In this document: positions 1 through 7,620 of the stretch, piece by piece | Position numbering within the stretch: the stretch's first letter is position 1 | Layout of the letters: each line of letters starts with the position of its first letter | NCBI GenBank assembly: GCA_027052485.1 | Contig: JALUFA010000149.1 | Coordinates: 1-10,086, forward strand | From: Hydrogenothermaceae bacterium | GTDB taxonomy: Bacteria; Aquificota; Aquificia; Aquificales; Hydrogenothermaceae | Direction of reading: 5' to 3' | Length of the DNA stretch: 10,086 nucleotides | Notes under the pieces: model-generated | The model's input: the letters and a program-made list of their open reading frames with translations, nothing else | Database searches by the model: none | Told to the model about the DNA's origin: nothing | Made by a program: the position numbers and the translations under genes

Positions 1-1586
1 CCTTATATGTAAATAGGTATATTGCTTCTCTACTGAAAAAAGAAAAGAAAGATTTAATAGGTAAACAACTTTATGAGTATATTCCTCCAGAAAAAGTTGA
101 AAAGTGTAAAGAAACCGACTTACTAGCAGTTAAAGAAAAGAGAAAAATTGATTATATTGAAAAGTTTAATCTTCAAGGTATAAAAAAGATTTTCCATATA
201 AAAAAGGTTCCACTACTTGATAAAAATGGAAAGGTTATAGCTCTAAGTGGATGGGTAATTGATATTACTAAAGAGCTAAAACAGGAAGAAAAACAGAAAA
301 GACTTAACCGAAGATTAAAAAAACTTTTAAACAGAGATACTATTACAGGTCTTTTGAATAAAAATGCACTGTTGTTTAAATTAAAGAATTTAATAAAGAA
401 AGGCCAAAACTTTACTTTAGCTATCTTGGATTTAAATAACTTCCAGGTAGTTAACCATCTATACGGTTTTCAAGTAGGTGATAAAGTTCTTTCCCAAGTA
501 GGAAAGAGATTGGAAAAGATAGTAAAAGAAAAAATTCCTAAAGCCAGCGTTGCTCGTATAAATGGAGATGACTTTGTTATCTTATTTAAATGTGGAGACC
601 AAAAAGCACAGAGCACTATAAAACTTGTAGAAGAGATAAAAAAGAATATAGAAAAGGAAAGTATAAATCTAACCGATAATCTAACATTTTCACCTATATT
701 CACAACGGCTATTTACTGCTCTCAACTCCAAGATAACGAAAAAAAGCCTGAAGAAATTTTAGCTGACCTAGAAATGACCTTATTTAGAGCAAAAAAAGAA
801 CATAAAGGTTCAGTAGTTTTATACGATGAAAAACTTGACAGTAAAGACAGACTTTCAAAGTTTTTAGATGAAGAAAATTTACTGGCTCAGGCCTTAAAAA
901 AGGGTAACCTTGAGCCGTTTTTCCAGCCTATTGTGTGTCTAGAGACAGGTGATATAGAGGCATTTGAAGCCCTCGCTAGGATAAAATCTAACGACCAGTA
1001 TATTCCAGCAGGAAGGTTTATAGATACAGCAATAAAAACAGGTCTGATTAGTGAGATTGATAAGGCTATCTTAGGAAAAATCTCAAAACTTACTCAAAAC
1101 ATAAATAAAAAAGTTTTTGTTAATATCTCTGCTATTTCTTTGGAGAAAAACCATAATACCTTTAAAGATTTGGAAAAATCCTTAGAAAAAAAGCTTATCT
1201 TTGAGATAACAGAACAGGTGGCTGTTGAGAAGCTAAGCTTAATTGAAGAAATCCATAAAGAAACTAGTGTTAGATTTGCTATTGATGACTTTGGAACTGG
1301 GTACACATCCCTAAAGTTAGTTGTAGACCTTGCAATAGACAAAACCGCAAAGTTTTTAAAGATTGATGGAAGTTTAATAAAAGATATTAAGGTAAATAAA
1401 GAAAACTACTATATAGTGGAAACTATTGTATCCCTTGCAAAAAAACTTAAGCTAAAAACCATAGCTGAGTTTATAGAAGACGAGGAAACATATAACCTAT
1501 TAAAAGACCTTGGGGTTGATTACGGGCAGGGTTATCATATCTCACCCCCAAAACCTTTTAAAGAAATAATAAATGAAACTGTATGA
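1..1586 (+). CDS. PAS-GGDEF-EAL cyclic-di-GMP signalling protein, 5' end outside window
   Basis: The reading frame is open from base 3 to the TGA at 1584-1586, giving 527 visible residues; the true start lies upstream. Visible residues 1-95 look like a PAS sensor domain, ending in the PAC-like VIDITKELK. A charged helical linker (about 96-112) leads into a GGDEF domain that begins at RDTITGLLNK. That domain is degenerate: the signature reads NGDDF (187-191), the usual ND is NH (151-152), the following GH is GF, and no RxxD inhibitory site is visible. The EAL domain (about 290-527) looks intact: E322 of EAL, N374, E401, D428-D429 of DDFGTGYTS, K453 of LKIDG, E489 and Q509. I infer a phosphodiesterase that hydrolyses cyclic-di-GMP, with the GGDEF half perhaps a GTP-sensing or structural module. 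Family is near certain; net activity is inferred. The last 14 nt overlap folC. A TTG at 354 lies inside the GGDEF domain and is not the start. Confidence 0.93.
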   Translation, partial: LYVNRYIASLLKKEKKDLIGKQLYEYIPPEKVEKCKETDLLAVKEKRKIDYIEKFNLQGIKKIFHIKKVPLLDKNGKVIALSGWVIDITKELKQEEKQKRLNRRLKKLLNRDTITGLLNKNALLFKLKNLIKKGQNFTLAILDLNNFQVVNHLYGFQVGDKVLSQVGKRLEKIVKEKIPKASVARINGDDFVILFKCGDQKAQSTIKLVEEIKKNIEKESINLTDNLTFSPIFTTAIYCSQLQDNEKKPEEILADLEMTLFRAKKEHKGSVVLYDEKLDSKDRLSKFLDEENLLAQALKKGNLEPFFQPIVCLETGDIEAFEALARIKSNDQYIPAGRFIDTAIKTGLISEIDKAILGKISKLTQNINKKVFVNISAISLEKNHNTFKDLEKSLEKKLIFEITEQVAVEKLSLIEEIHKETSVRFAIDDFGTGYTSLKLVVDLAIDKTAKFLKIDGSLIKDIKVNKENYYIVETIVSLAKKLKLKTIAEFIEDEETYNLLKDLGVDYGQGYHISPPKPFKEIINETV

Positions 1587-2787
1587 CCTTTTTAACAAAA
1601 AAACCTTTAAGATAGAGCCGGGCTTAGAGAGAATAAAGGCAGCCTGTAGAGAGCTTGGAAACCCGCAAGACAAACTAAACTGTATACTTATCGCCGGGAC
1701 AAATGGTAAAGGCTCAACATCAGCATTCCTTGAGAGCTTATTCAGATATCATGGCCTAAAAACTGGACTTTTTACTTCACCTCACCTTGTTAAAGAAAAC
1801 GAACGATGGCAGATAAACAAAAAACCAATATCAGATGGGCTTTTAGGAGAGTACATAAAGCTTTTAGAGCCCTACATACAAAAATTTAATCTAACTTACT
1901 TTGAGGCTTCTACTTTGCTTACCTTCAAACACTTTGCCGACAGCAATGTGGACGTTGCAATTTTAGAGGTGGGACTTGGCGGAAGATGGGATGCAACAAA
2001 TGTCGTGTATCCCAGACTTTCTGTAATCACAAATGTCGCGTTAGACCATACCCACATGCTCGGAAACACTTTAGACCAGATAGCCTTCGAAAAAACAGGA
2101 ATAACAAGGGAAAACGTACCGGTTGTCGTAGGCAGCAATCAGAAGGAAATCTTAAACTGGCTGGAAAAGAGAAACGTAAAAGAGCAGTACATCGCAGAAA
2201 GAGACTTTTTATATGAAAGCTTAAACCTACAAAGATTTAACTACAAATTTAAAGAAACAGCCTTTACGCAACTTCAATCAGGGTTAATTGGCTACCATCA
2301 GCATACAAATGCAGCAACCGCATTAACAGCTTTTTTAGTATACAGTGAAAAGTACGATATTCCTTTTGAAAGAGAGAAGGTATACGAAGCTATAAAGTCT
2401 GCAAAATGGCCGGGAAGATTTGATATAGTTTCCAAAAACCCAACCGTTATCCTTGACGGAGCCCACAACCCCCATGCCCTTGAAACCCTATATGAAACTG
2501 TAAAGGCTGCTTACCCAGACAGAGGCATTATAACTGTTTTTTCAGGGATGAAAGACAAGGATTTAGAAAAAAACCTAGATATTGTAAAAAAGCACTCTAG
2601 AGAAGTGATTATCACAAAAATTCCCGTGTCTAGAGGTTTGACAAAGGATGACGTAAACGAAGAAACCTACATACCGGACTTACAGCAAGCCCTTAACGTT
2701 GCAAAATCAAAACTAGGTTCAGATGATATATTACTTATTACAGGCTCGCTATACCTTGTAGGAGAGGCCAAAAAGATTTTAGACTGA
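1573..2787 (+). CDS. folC: Bifunctional dihydrofolate synthase / folylpolyglutamate synthase
   Basis: Cytosolic Mur-ligase-family enzyme that adds glutamate to dihydropteroate (dihydrofolate synthase) and extends the gamma-glutamyl tail of folates, using ATP. The 404 residues match the usual FolC length. The ATP loop GTNGKGS is at 42-48, followed by TSPHL (68-72), YFE at 109-111 (Mg site), LEVGLGGRWDATN (131-143), LDH (157-159), EKTGI with K174 (the family's modified lysine), GRF at 281-283, and the C-terminal-domain motif DGAHNP (295-300). Bacterial FolC of this type often has both activities; the sequence alone does not prove the DHFS half. The ATG at 1573 sits inside the end of the preceding EAL gene. 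No good Shine-Dalgarno is visible (upstream reads AAAGAAATAATAA), so translation is probably coupled to the upstream gene. The N-terminal length to the P-loop supports this start. Confidence 0.96.
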   Translation: MKLYDLFNKKTFKIEPGLERIKAACRELGNPQDKLNCILIAGTNGKGSTSAFLESLFRYHGLKTGLFTSPHLVKENERWQINKKPISDGLLGEYIKLLEPYIQKFNLTYFEASTLLTFKHFADSNVDVAILEVGLGGRWDATNVVYPRLSVITNVALDHTHMLGNTLDQIAFEKTGITRENVPVVVGSNQKEILNWLEKRNVKEQYIAERDFLYESLNLQRFNYKFKETAFTQLQSGLIGYHQHTNAATALTAFLVYSEKYDIPFEREKVYEAIKSAKWPGRFDIVSKNPTVILDGAHNPHALETLYETVKAAYPDRGIITVFSGMKDKDLEKNLDIVKKHSREVIITKIPVSRGLTKDDVNEETYIPDLQQALNVAKSKLGSDDILLITGSLYLVGEAKKILD

Positions 2788-2794
2788 GGTAAAG

Positions 2795-3655
2795 ATGAAC
2801 GGAATCTTACTGATAGATAAGCCAGCAAACATCACATCAAACACCCTAGTTCAAAAGGTAAAAGCTGCTCTAGGAAAAAAGGAAAAGGTGGGGCATACTG
2901 GAACACTAGACTTTTTTGCAACAGGCTTGATGGTTATAACCGTTGGAAAGGCAACCAGATTTACCGAGTACTTTCAAAAGCTTGATAAAGAGTATCTGGC
3001 AACCGGAGAACTTGGGAAGATAACCGACACTTACGATATTTGCGGAAAAGTAATAGAGGAAAAACCGTGTGATGTTTCAGATGAAGAGATTAAAAGCGCC
3101 ATTCTGTCATTTGTTGGTGAGTACGACCAGATGCCACCAGCCTACTCTTCAAAGCGAATACAGGGAAAAAGAGCCTATCAACTTGCGAAAAAAGGGATAA
3201 TACCCCAGTTAAAGCCAAAAAGGGTAAAAATTTACAAGATAGACGTTTTAAGCATAGAAAAACCTTACTTTGTGATAAAGGTAAGTTGCTCTTCAGGTAC
3301 ATATATAAGAAGTTTAATAAAAGATATAGGCGATAAACTCGGTTGTGGTGCATACACATATTCCCTCAGAAGAACAAAGGTAGGAGACTTTTCTGTAGAG
3401 GAAAGTTTAAAGCTTGAAGAGATAACTTCTGAAAAGCTGATAGAAAACCTTATTCCTTTAGATAAAGCCCTATCGTTTATCCCAGCTATTTATTTAGACG
3501 AAGGGTTTGACCGTAGGTTTTTACTAGGCCAGAGGTTTAAGGTACCTTTTGATAAAGAAGGTTTAGTTAGGGTTTTTTCAAAAGATGGAAAGTTTCTAGG
3601 CACTGGAATTATTAAAGAAAATAAAATCCTACAACCTGATAAAGTGATTAACTAA
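2795..3655 (+). CDS. truB: tRNA pseudouridine(55) synthase TruB
   Basis: Converts U55 in the T-loop of tRNAs to pseudouridine. The 286 residues are a normal TruB length. The N-terminal GILLIDKPANITSN (3-16) and KVGHTGTLD (31-39) are diagnostic; D39 is the catalytic aspartate. Further family motifs are KEYLAT around Y67, TDTYDICG (77-84), PPAYSSKRIQGKRAYQLAKKG, SGTYIRSL and LRRTKVGDF. The C-terminal 55 or so residues form the small PUA-like TruB domain (LGQRFKVP, GLVRVF, FLGTGII). One oddity: the residue after the catalytic Asp is Phe (LDFFATG), where the family nearly always has Pro (LDPxATG). The ATG is set by a GAGGT ribosome site at 2786-2790 that overlaps the folC stop, so the two genes are very likely cotranscribed. 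Function is confident; the effect of the substitution is unknown. Confidence 0.96.
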   Translation: MNGILLIDKPANITSNTLVQKVKAALGKKEKVGHTGTLDFFATGLMVITVGKATRFTEYFQKLDKEYLATGELGKITDTYDICGKVIEEKPCDVSDEEIKSAILSFVGEYDQMPPAYSSKRIQGKRAYQLAKKGIIPQLKPKRVKIYKIDVLSIEKPYFVIKVSCSSGTYIRSLIKDIGDKLGCGAYTYSLRRTKVGDFSVEESLKLEEITSEKLIENLIPLDKALSFIPAIYLDEGFDRRFLLGQRFKVPFDKEGLVRVFSKDGKFLGTGIIKENKILQPDKVIN

Positions 3656-3798
3656 CTTTCAATGTAAAGTGATACAACTTTTCCGTCAGGCAGTGCCTTT
3701 GTAATAAAGTCTATTACATCTCCCTCTACAATCAAAAATGAAACTACTACAAAAACTAAAAAAGCTATAACAAACGAAATTAAAATTTTATTTTCCAT
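3652..3798 (-). CDS. Small single-pass membrane protein, unknown function
   Basis: I do not recognise this protein. The 48-residue frame starts at ATG 3798-3796 and ends at TAG 3654-3652, overlapping the truB stop by 4 nt. The product has a short start (MENK), a strongly hydrophobic stretch at about 5-24 rich in Val, Phe, Ile and Leu, then a soluble tail of about 24 residues (VEGDVIDF, ALPDGKVVS) ending at SLYIES. Codon texture resembles the neighbours, and the frame fills the gap between truB and pyrB almost exactly, which favours a real gene. Against it, no Shine-Dalgarno precedes the ATG (upstream reads AAATAAACCTCACT). The same frame has an ATG 26 codons earlier at 3876-3874, but that would overlap the pyrB start and adds a tail unlike a leader. 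Plausible but unproven. Confidence 0.5.
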   Translation of the reverse strand: MENKILISFVIAFLVFVVVSFLIVEGDVIDFITKALPDGKVVSLYIES

Positions 3799-3826
3799 AG
3801 TGAGGTTTATTTTCGGTAAAATAGAA

Positions 3827-3862
3827 AAAAAGTTTATATAATTATTACTGTTTAAACTTTTT
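3827..3862. repeat. Perfect 10-bp inverted repeat in the pyrB upstream region
   Basis: AAAAAGTTTA at 3827-3836 and its exact reverse complement TAAACTTTTT at 3853-3862 flank a 16-nt centre. Nine of the ten pairs are A-T, so an RNA hairpin would be weak, especially in a thermophile; a DNA operator for a dimeric repressor is the better guess. It lies 12 nt upstream of the pyrB ATG, within the 76-bp region between pyrB and the divergent small gene. The AT richness raises the chance of coincidence. Confidence 0.45.
3837..3842 (+). promoter_or_regulatory. Candidate -10 box for the pyrB-ilvD-metK operon
   Basis: An exact TATAAT lies between the arms of the inverted repeat. It would place the start of transcription near 3849 and give a leader of about 26 nt before the pyrB ATG at 3875. 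No good -35 hexamer sits 16-18 bp upstream (CGGTAA at 17 bp), so it may need an activator or be coincidental in this AT-rich stretch. It is the best promoter candidate for the three downstream genes, though read-through from truB is also possible because no terminator is visible between them. Confidence 0.35.
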
Positions 3863-3874
3863 ACAGAGGACTTC

Positions 3875-4783
3875 ATGAAAGATTTTATCTCCGTAAACCA
3901 GCTAAATGAGAGAAGATTTTACCAGATATACGAAAATTTTCAAGACTTTAAAAACAAGTATAAAAACGGAGAGACAAAGCTTTCAACACTGAGAGGATAC
4001 TCGGTTTTACTTACATTTTTTGAAAACTCAACAAGAACAAGAACCTCTTTTGAACTTGCAGGGAAAATCCTAGGAGCAGATGTAGTTAATATCTCCTCAT
4101 CCTCTTCATCTGTAAAAAAAGGAGAAACCCTTTACGATACAATAAAAACCTTAGAGGCTATGCACTCTGATTTTATCGTCTTAAGACACTCTATGTCCGG
4201 CGCTCCGGCGTTAATAGCAAAAGAGGTAAAATCCCACGTTATAAATGCAGGAGATGGAGCCCACGAACATCCAACACAGGCAGTTCTAGACGCTTTTACT
4301 ATACTGGAAAAAAAAGGAAAAATTGAAGGACTGAAAATCCTGATTGTAGGCGATATACTCCACAGTAGAGTAGCAAGGTCAGACATTAAGCTTTTATCAG
4401 ACTTGGGTGCTAAGGTTAGTATATGTGGACCAAAAACAATGCTTCCTAGGCATTTAGAGCCATTTGATATAGATTTCGTTTACACTGACCTAGACCATGC
4501 CCTACCAGACAAAGACGTTGTAATCTTTTTACGAATACAACTTGAAAGACAGAAAAAACCGTTTTTCTCATCCCTAAACGAGTACTCTATCAAGTACGGT
4601 CTAAATCAGAGAAGAATAAACATGATGAAGGATGATGCGGTTATAATGCATCCAGGGCCGGTTAATAGAGGAGTAGAAATTCAAAGTGAGCTGGTTTACG
4701 GAAATAGAAGCTTAATTTTAGACCAAGTAGAAAACGGTCTTTTTACAAGAATGGCTATTTATAAATACCTACTAGAAAACTAG
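3875..4783 (+). CDS. pyrB: Aspartate carbamoyltransferase catalytic subunit
   Basis: Condenses carbamoyl phosphate with L-aspartate to N-carbamoyl-aspartate, the committed step of pyrimidine synthesis. The 302 residues are typical of the catalytic chain. The carbamoyl-phosphate loop STRTRTSFE is at 52-60, the mobile loop SSVKKGE at 78-84 (Lys from the neighbouring subunit), RHSMSG at 105-109, HEHPTQ at 130-135, HSRVARS at 163-169, the aspartate-binding LRIQLER at 219-225, and HPGPVNRG at 259-266. The motif set is that of ATCase rather than ornithine carbamoyltransferase. No regulatory pyrI or dihydroorotase gene adjoins it; as in Aquifex, partners may be encoded elsewhere. The start is supported by GAGGA at 3866-3870. 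It is the first gene of a run with ilvD (15-nt gap) and metK. Confidence 0.97.
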   Translation: MKDFISVNQLNERRFYQIYENFQDFKNKYKNGETKLSTLRGYSVLLTFFENSTRTRTSFELAGKILGADVVNISSSSSSVKKGETLYDTIKTLEAMHSDFIVLRHSMSGAPALIAKEVKSHVINAGDGAHEHPTQAVLDAFTILEKKGKIEGLKILIVGDILHSRVARSDIKLLSDLGAKVSICGPKTMLPRHLEPFDIDFVYTDLDHALPDKDVVIFLRIQLERQKKPFFSSLNEYSIKYGLNQRRINMMKDDAVIMHPGPVNRGVEIQSELVYGNRSLILDQVENGLFTRMAIYKYLLEN

Positions 4784-4798
4784 ATAAGGAGAGTTTAA

Positions 4799-6472
4799 AT
4801 GAGAAGTGATATAGTCAAAAAAGGAGCAGAAAGAGCCCCTCACAGAAGTTTGTTTAGAGCCTGTGGTTTAAGTGAGGAGGATTTTGGAAAACCATTTATC
4901 GGAATTGCAAACTCATATATAGACATAATTCCGGGACACGTACACCTTAGAGAGTTCGCACAGATAGTAAAGGATGCAATAAGAGAAGCCGGTGGCGTTC
5001 CGTTTGAGTTTAACGTTATTGGCGTAGACGATGGAATTGCAATGGGACACTCAGGAATGCACTACTCACTACCCAGTAGAGAGCTTATCGCCGACAGTGT
5101 TGAAACAGTGGTAGAAGCCCATAAGCTTGACGGTCTTGTTTGTATTCCAAACTGCGATAAGATTGTGCCGGGAATGCTTATGGCAGCAGCGAGACTTAAC
5201 ATTCCAACTATCTTTGTATCCGGTGGAGCTATGGCTGCCGGCCACAAACCAGATGGCACACCGATAGATTTAGCATCTGCGTTTGAAGCGGTGGGAGCTT
5301 ATAAAAAAGGACTAATAGATGAAAAAGAGCTAAAAGTCGTAGAACAAAACGCATGCCCTACCTGTGGTTCATGTTCTGGAATGTTTACAGCAAACTCTAT
5401 GAACTGCTTAATGGAAGCCTTAGGAGTTGCTCTCCCCGGTAATGGTTCAATTCTCGCAGTTGACCCTAGAAGACAGGAACTAGCAAGACAGGCAGGAAAA
5501 CAGATTTTAAAACTGATAGAGGCTGACCTGAAGTTTAGAGATATCGTCAATAAAGATGCTATAGAGAACGCATTTACCCTAGATATTGCAATGGGAGGTT
5601 CATCAAACACCGTTTTACACCTCCTAGCCCTTGCGTACGAAGCAGGAATAGACTTTGATGTGGCAGAGATAGATAAAATCTCAGATAGGACGCCTACCTT
5701 ATGTAAACTTGCTCCAGCATCCCAGTACCACATTGAAGACCTAGACAGAGCCGGTGGTGTAAGTGCAATACTAAAAGAACTCTCGAAGAAAGGATTACTG
5801 CATCTGGATAGACCTACGGTAACCCTAAAAACGTTAGGTGAAAATATTGCAAATGCAGAGATAAAAGACCCAAACGTTATAAGACCTATAGACAACCCTT
5901 ACAGTGAAAAAGGAGGTCTTGCTGTACTATTTGGAAATATAGCTCCTAACGGTGGTGTTGTGAAAGCTGCAGCGGTAGACCCAAAAATAATGGTACACAG
6001 AGGAAAAGCTGTATGCTTTGATAGCGAAGAAGAGGCTATAGCAGGTATTACCGGTGGTAAAGTAAAAGCTGGAGATGTTGTTGTTATTAGGTACGAAGGT
6101 CCAAAAGGTGGACCTGGAATGAGGGAAATGCTATCTCCAACGTCTGCGATAATGGGAATGGGACTTGGAGATAAAGTCTCCTTAATCACCGATGGTAGAT
6201 TCTCTGGAGCTACAAGGGGAGCATGTATAGGGCACATATCTCCAGAGGCAGCGGCAGGTGGCCCAATAGGTATCATTCAGGATGGAGATGAAATCCTTAT
6301 AGATATACCAAACAGAAAGATAGAGCTTTTAATACCTGAAGAAGAGTTTGAAAGAAGAATGAAAAACTTTAAGCCTAAAAAGAAAGAGATAAAAAGTAGA
6401 TGGCTTAGAAGATACTCAGCCCTCGTTACATCTGCAAACAAAGGGGCTATACTTGAAGATAACTGCGAGTAA
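4799..6472 (+). CDS. ilvD: Dihydroxy-acid dehydratase
   Basis: Iron-sulfur dehydratase that converts 2,3-dihydroxy-isovalerate and 2,3-dihydroxy-3-methylvalerate to the 2-keto acids leading to Val, Leu, Ile and pantothenate. The 557 residues are a usual length for the IlvD/Edd family. Visible motifs are [10 protein letters not shown] (31-40), VDDGIAMGH (76-84, Mg site), NCDKIVPGM (118-126) with C119, [12 protein letters not shown] (185-196) with C192 the likely cluster ligand, and [10 protein letters not shown] (465-474) with the catalytic S469. At residue 46 it has Gly in IPGHVHL, where plant and mycobacterial [2Fe-2S] enzymes have a third Cys; E. coli IlvD also has Gly there as I recall it, so I infer the [4Fe-4S] type. 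IlvD is favoured over Edd by the overall motif set and length. A good AAGGAGA ribosome site lies at 4786-4792. No other ilv or leu gene is adjacent. Confidence 0.96.
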   Translation: MRSDIVKKGAERAPHRSLFRACGLSEEDFGKPFIGIANSYIDIIPGHVHLREFAQIVKDAIREAGGVPFEFNVIGVDDGIAMGHSGMHYSLPSRELIADSVETVVEAHKLDGLVCIPNCDKIVPGMLMAAARLNIPTIFVSGGAMAAGHKPDGTPIDLASAFEAVGAYKKGLIDEKELKVVEQNACPTCGSCSGMFTANSMNCLMEALGVALPGNGSILAVDPRRQELARQAGKQILKLIEADLKFRDIVNKDAIENAFTLDIAMGGSSNTVLHLLALAYEAGIDFDVAEIDKISDRTPTLCKLAPASQYHIEDLDRAGGVSAILKELSKKGLLHLDRPTVTLKTLGENIANAEIKDPNVIRPIDNPYSEKGGLAVLFGNIAPNGGVVKAAAVDPKIMVHRGKAVCFDSEEEAIAGITGGKVKAGDVVVIRYEGPKGGPGMREMLSPTSAIMGMGLGDKVSLITDGRFSGATRGACIGHISPEAAAGGPIGIIQDGDEILIDIPNRKIELLIPEEEFERRMKNFKPKKKEIKSRWLRRYSALVTSANKGAILEDNCE

Positions 6473-6483
6473 AAGGATAAACG

Positions 6484-7620
6484 ATGAAATACATACACAG
6501 TGCTGAAGGTGTCTGTCAGGGACATCCAGATAAGATTGCAGACCAGATATCGGATGCCATTCTAGATGAGCTTATAAAGAAAGACCCGTACTGTAAGACG
6601 TCAATAGAAACACTGGTTACGACTGGTCTTGTTTATGTAGCAGGAGAAATATCTACAGACTCATACGTAGATATTCCTAACATTGCGAGAAACGTACTTA
6701 TTGACATAGGCTACACAAAGCCAGAATACGGGTTTGACGGTTATACGGCAGGAGTTATAACCACTATTAACGACCAGAGCCCCGAGATTGCGATGGGACT
6801 TCCTTCCCATGCTGCTGGCGATACAAGTATTGTGGTAGGTTATGCAACAAGTGAAACAGAAAACTACATGCCAGTGGCCTGTAATATCGCAAACACAATT
6901 GTAAGGAAAATAGATGAAGCAAGGAAAGATGATATCGTTGACTTTTTAAGACCTGATGGAAAGTGTATTGCCGTTGTTAGTTATGAGGATGGTAAACCTA
7001 AACAACTTGACAGTATAACCCTACTCGTTCAGCATGAGCCTTACGTTTCCCAAGAGACACTAGCAGAGTTTTTGATAGATGAAATCTTAAAAAAGAACGT
7101 TCCTGAAGGATTGTTGACATCTGATACAAAGATAGTAGTAAACCCTATTGGCCGTTTTATTATTGGTGGTCCAATGGCAGACACAGGACTAACAGGAAGA
7201 AAGATTATTGCCGACTCGTACGGTACATCAGCCCCATCTGGAGGCAGTGCCTTTTCTGGTAAGGACCCGACTAAGATAGATAGGTCAGCCTCATACATGG
7301 CTAGACATATAGCCAAACATATAGTAGCTGCTGGCCTTGCAGATAAAGCTATTGTAGAGATGGTTTACATAATAGGTGGTACTTATCCTGTATCTGTAGA
7401 TATAAAAATTGATAAAAACATAGATAAAGAAAAGCTCCTTACAAAGGTAAAAGAGCTATTTGACCTTTCTCCTGCAGGTATTATAGAGTATCTACACCTA
7501 AGAAAACCTATATACAGAAAAACTTCAGTTTACGGTCATTTTGGTTATGAGGAAGAGGACTTTTACCCTTGGGAAGTTCTCAACCCGAAGATAATAAGAG
7601 AGCTTCAATCCCTAAAATAA
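6484..7620 (+). CDS. metK: S-adenosylmethionine synthetase, divergent form
   Basis: Makes AdoMet from methionine and ATP in the cytosol. The 378 residues compare with about 384 in E. coli MetK. Catalytic residues line up: GHPDK at 13-17 (H14, D16, K17), E42 at the potassium site, D113, K160, D233, R239-K240 in LTGRK, K260 and K264 in FSGKDPTK, and D266 in IDRS. Several otherwise near-invariant stretches differ: the start reads SAEGVCQGHPDK rather than TSESVSEGHPDK, the loop GAGDQG is AAGDTS (110-115), and the HGGGAFSGKD loop is SGGSAFSGKD (252-261). It therefore belongs to a diverged branch that keeps the chemistry. It is not the archaeal-type enzyme, which lacks these motifs. An AAGGA site at 6474-6478 and an 11-nt gap place it in one operon with ilvD. 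Its 3' end overlaps the convergent lpd by 9 nt. Confidence 0.95.
   Translation: MKYIHSAEGVCQGHPDKIADQISDAILDELIKKDPYCKTSIETLVTTGLVYVAGEISTDSYVDIPNIARNVLIDIGYTKPEYGFDGYTAGVITTINDQSPEIAMGLPSHAAGDTSIVVGYATSETENYMPVACNIANTIVRKIDEARKDDIVDFLRPDGKCIAVVSYEDGKPKQLDSITLLVQHEPYVSQETLAEFLIDEILKKNVPEGLLTSDTKIVVNPIGRFIIGGPMADTGLTGRKIIADSYGTSAPSGGSAFSGKDPTKIDRSASYMARHIAKHIVAAGLADKAIVEMVYIIGGTYPVSVDIKIDKNIDKEKLLTKVKELFDLSPAGIIEYLHLRKPIYRKTSVYGHFGYEEEDFYPWEVLNPKIIRELQSLK

Noticed and set aside
354..356. TTG as a start codon for a 410-residue GGDEF-EAL protein
   Set aside because: The frame is open all the way to base 3 and upstream codons encode a PAS-like domain and the conserved first motif of GGDEF (RDTITGLLN), so the TTG is internal.
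3640..3673. Direct repeat TAAAGTGAT at 3640-3648 and 3665-3673
   Set aside because: Nine bases in AT-rich sequence, one copy inside truB; no third copy or symmetry, so most likely chance.
3692..3702. AGGC-AGT-GCCT as a terminator after truB
   Set aside because: A 4-bp stem followed by only TTGT is too weak. It is also part of the codons for the small minus-strand protein.
5299..5895. 198-codon open frame on the minus strand inside ilvD
   Set aside because: Lies fully opposite a strongly conserved ilvD reading frame. Its Ser/Phe/Ile-rich composition is that of an antisense shadow, and it has no recognisable domain.
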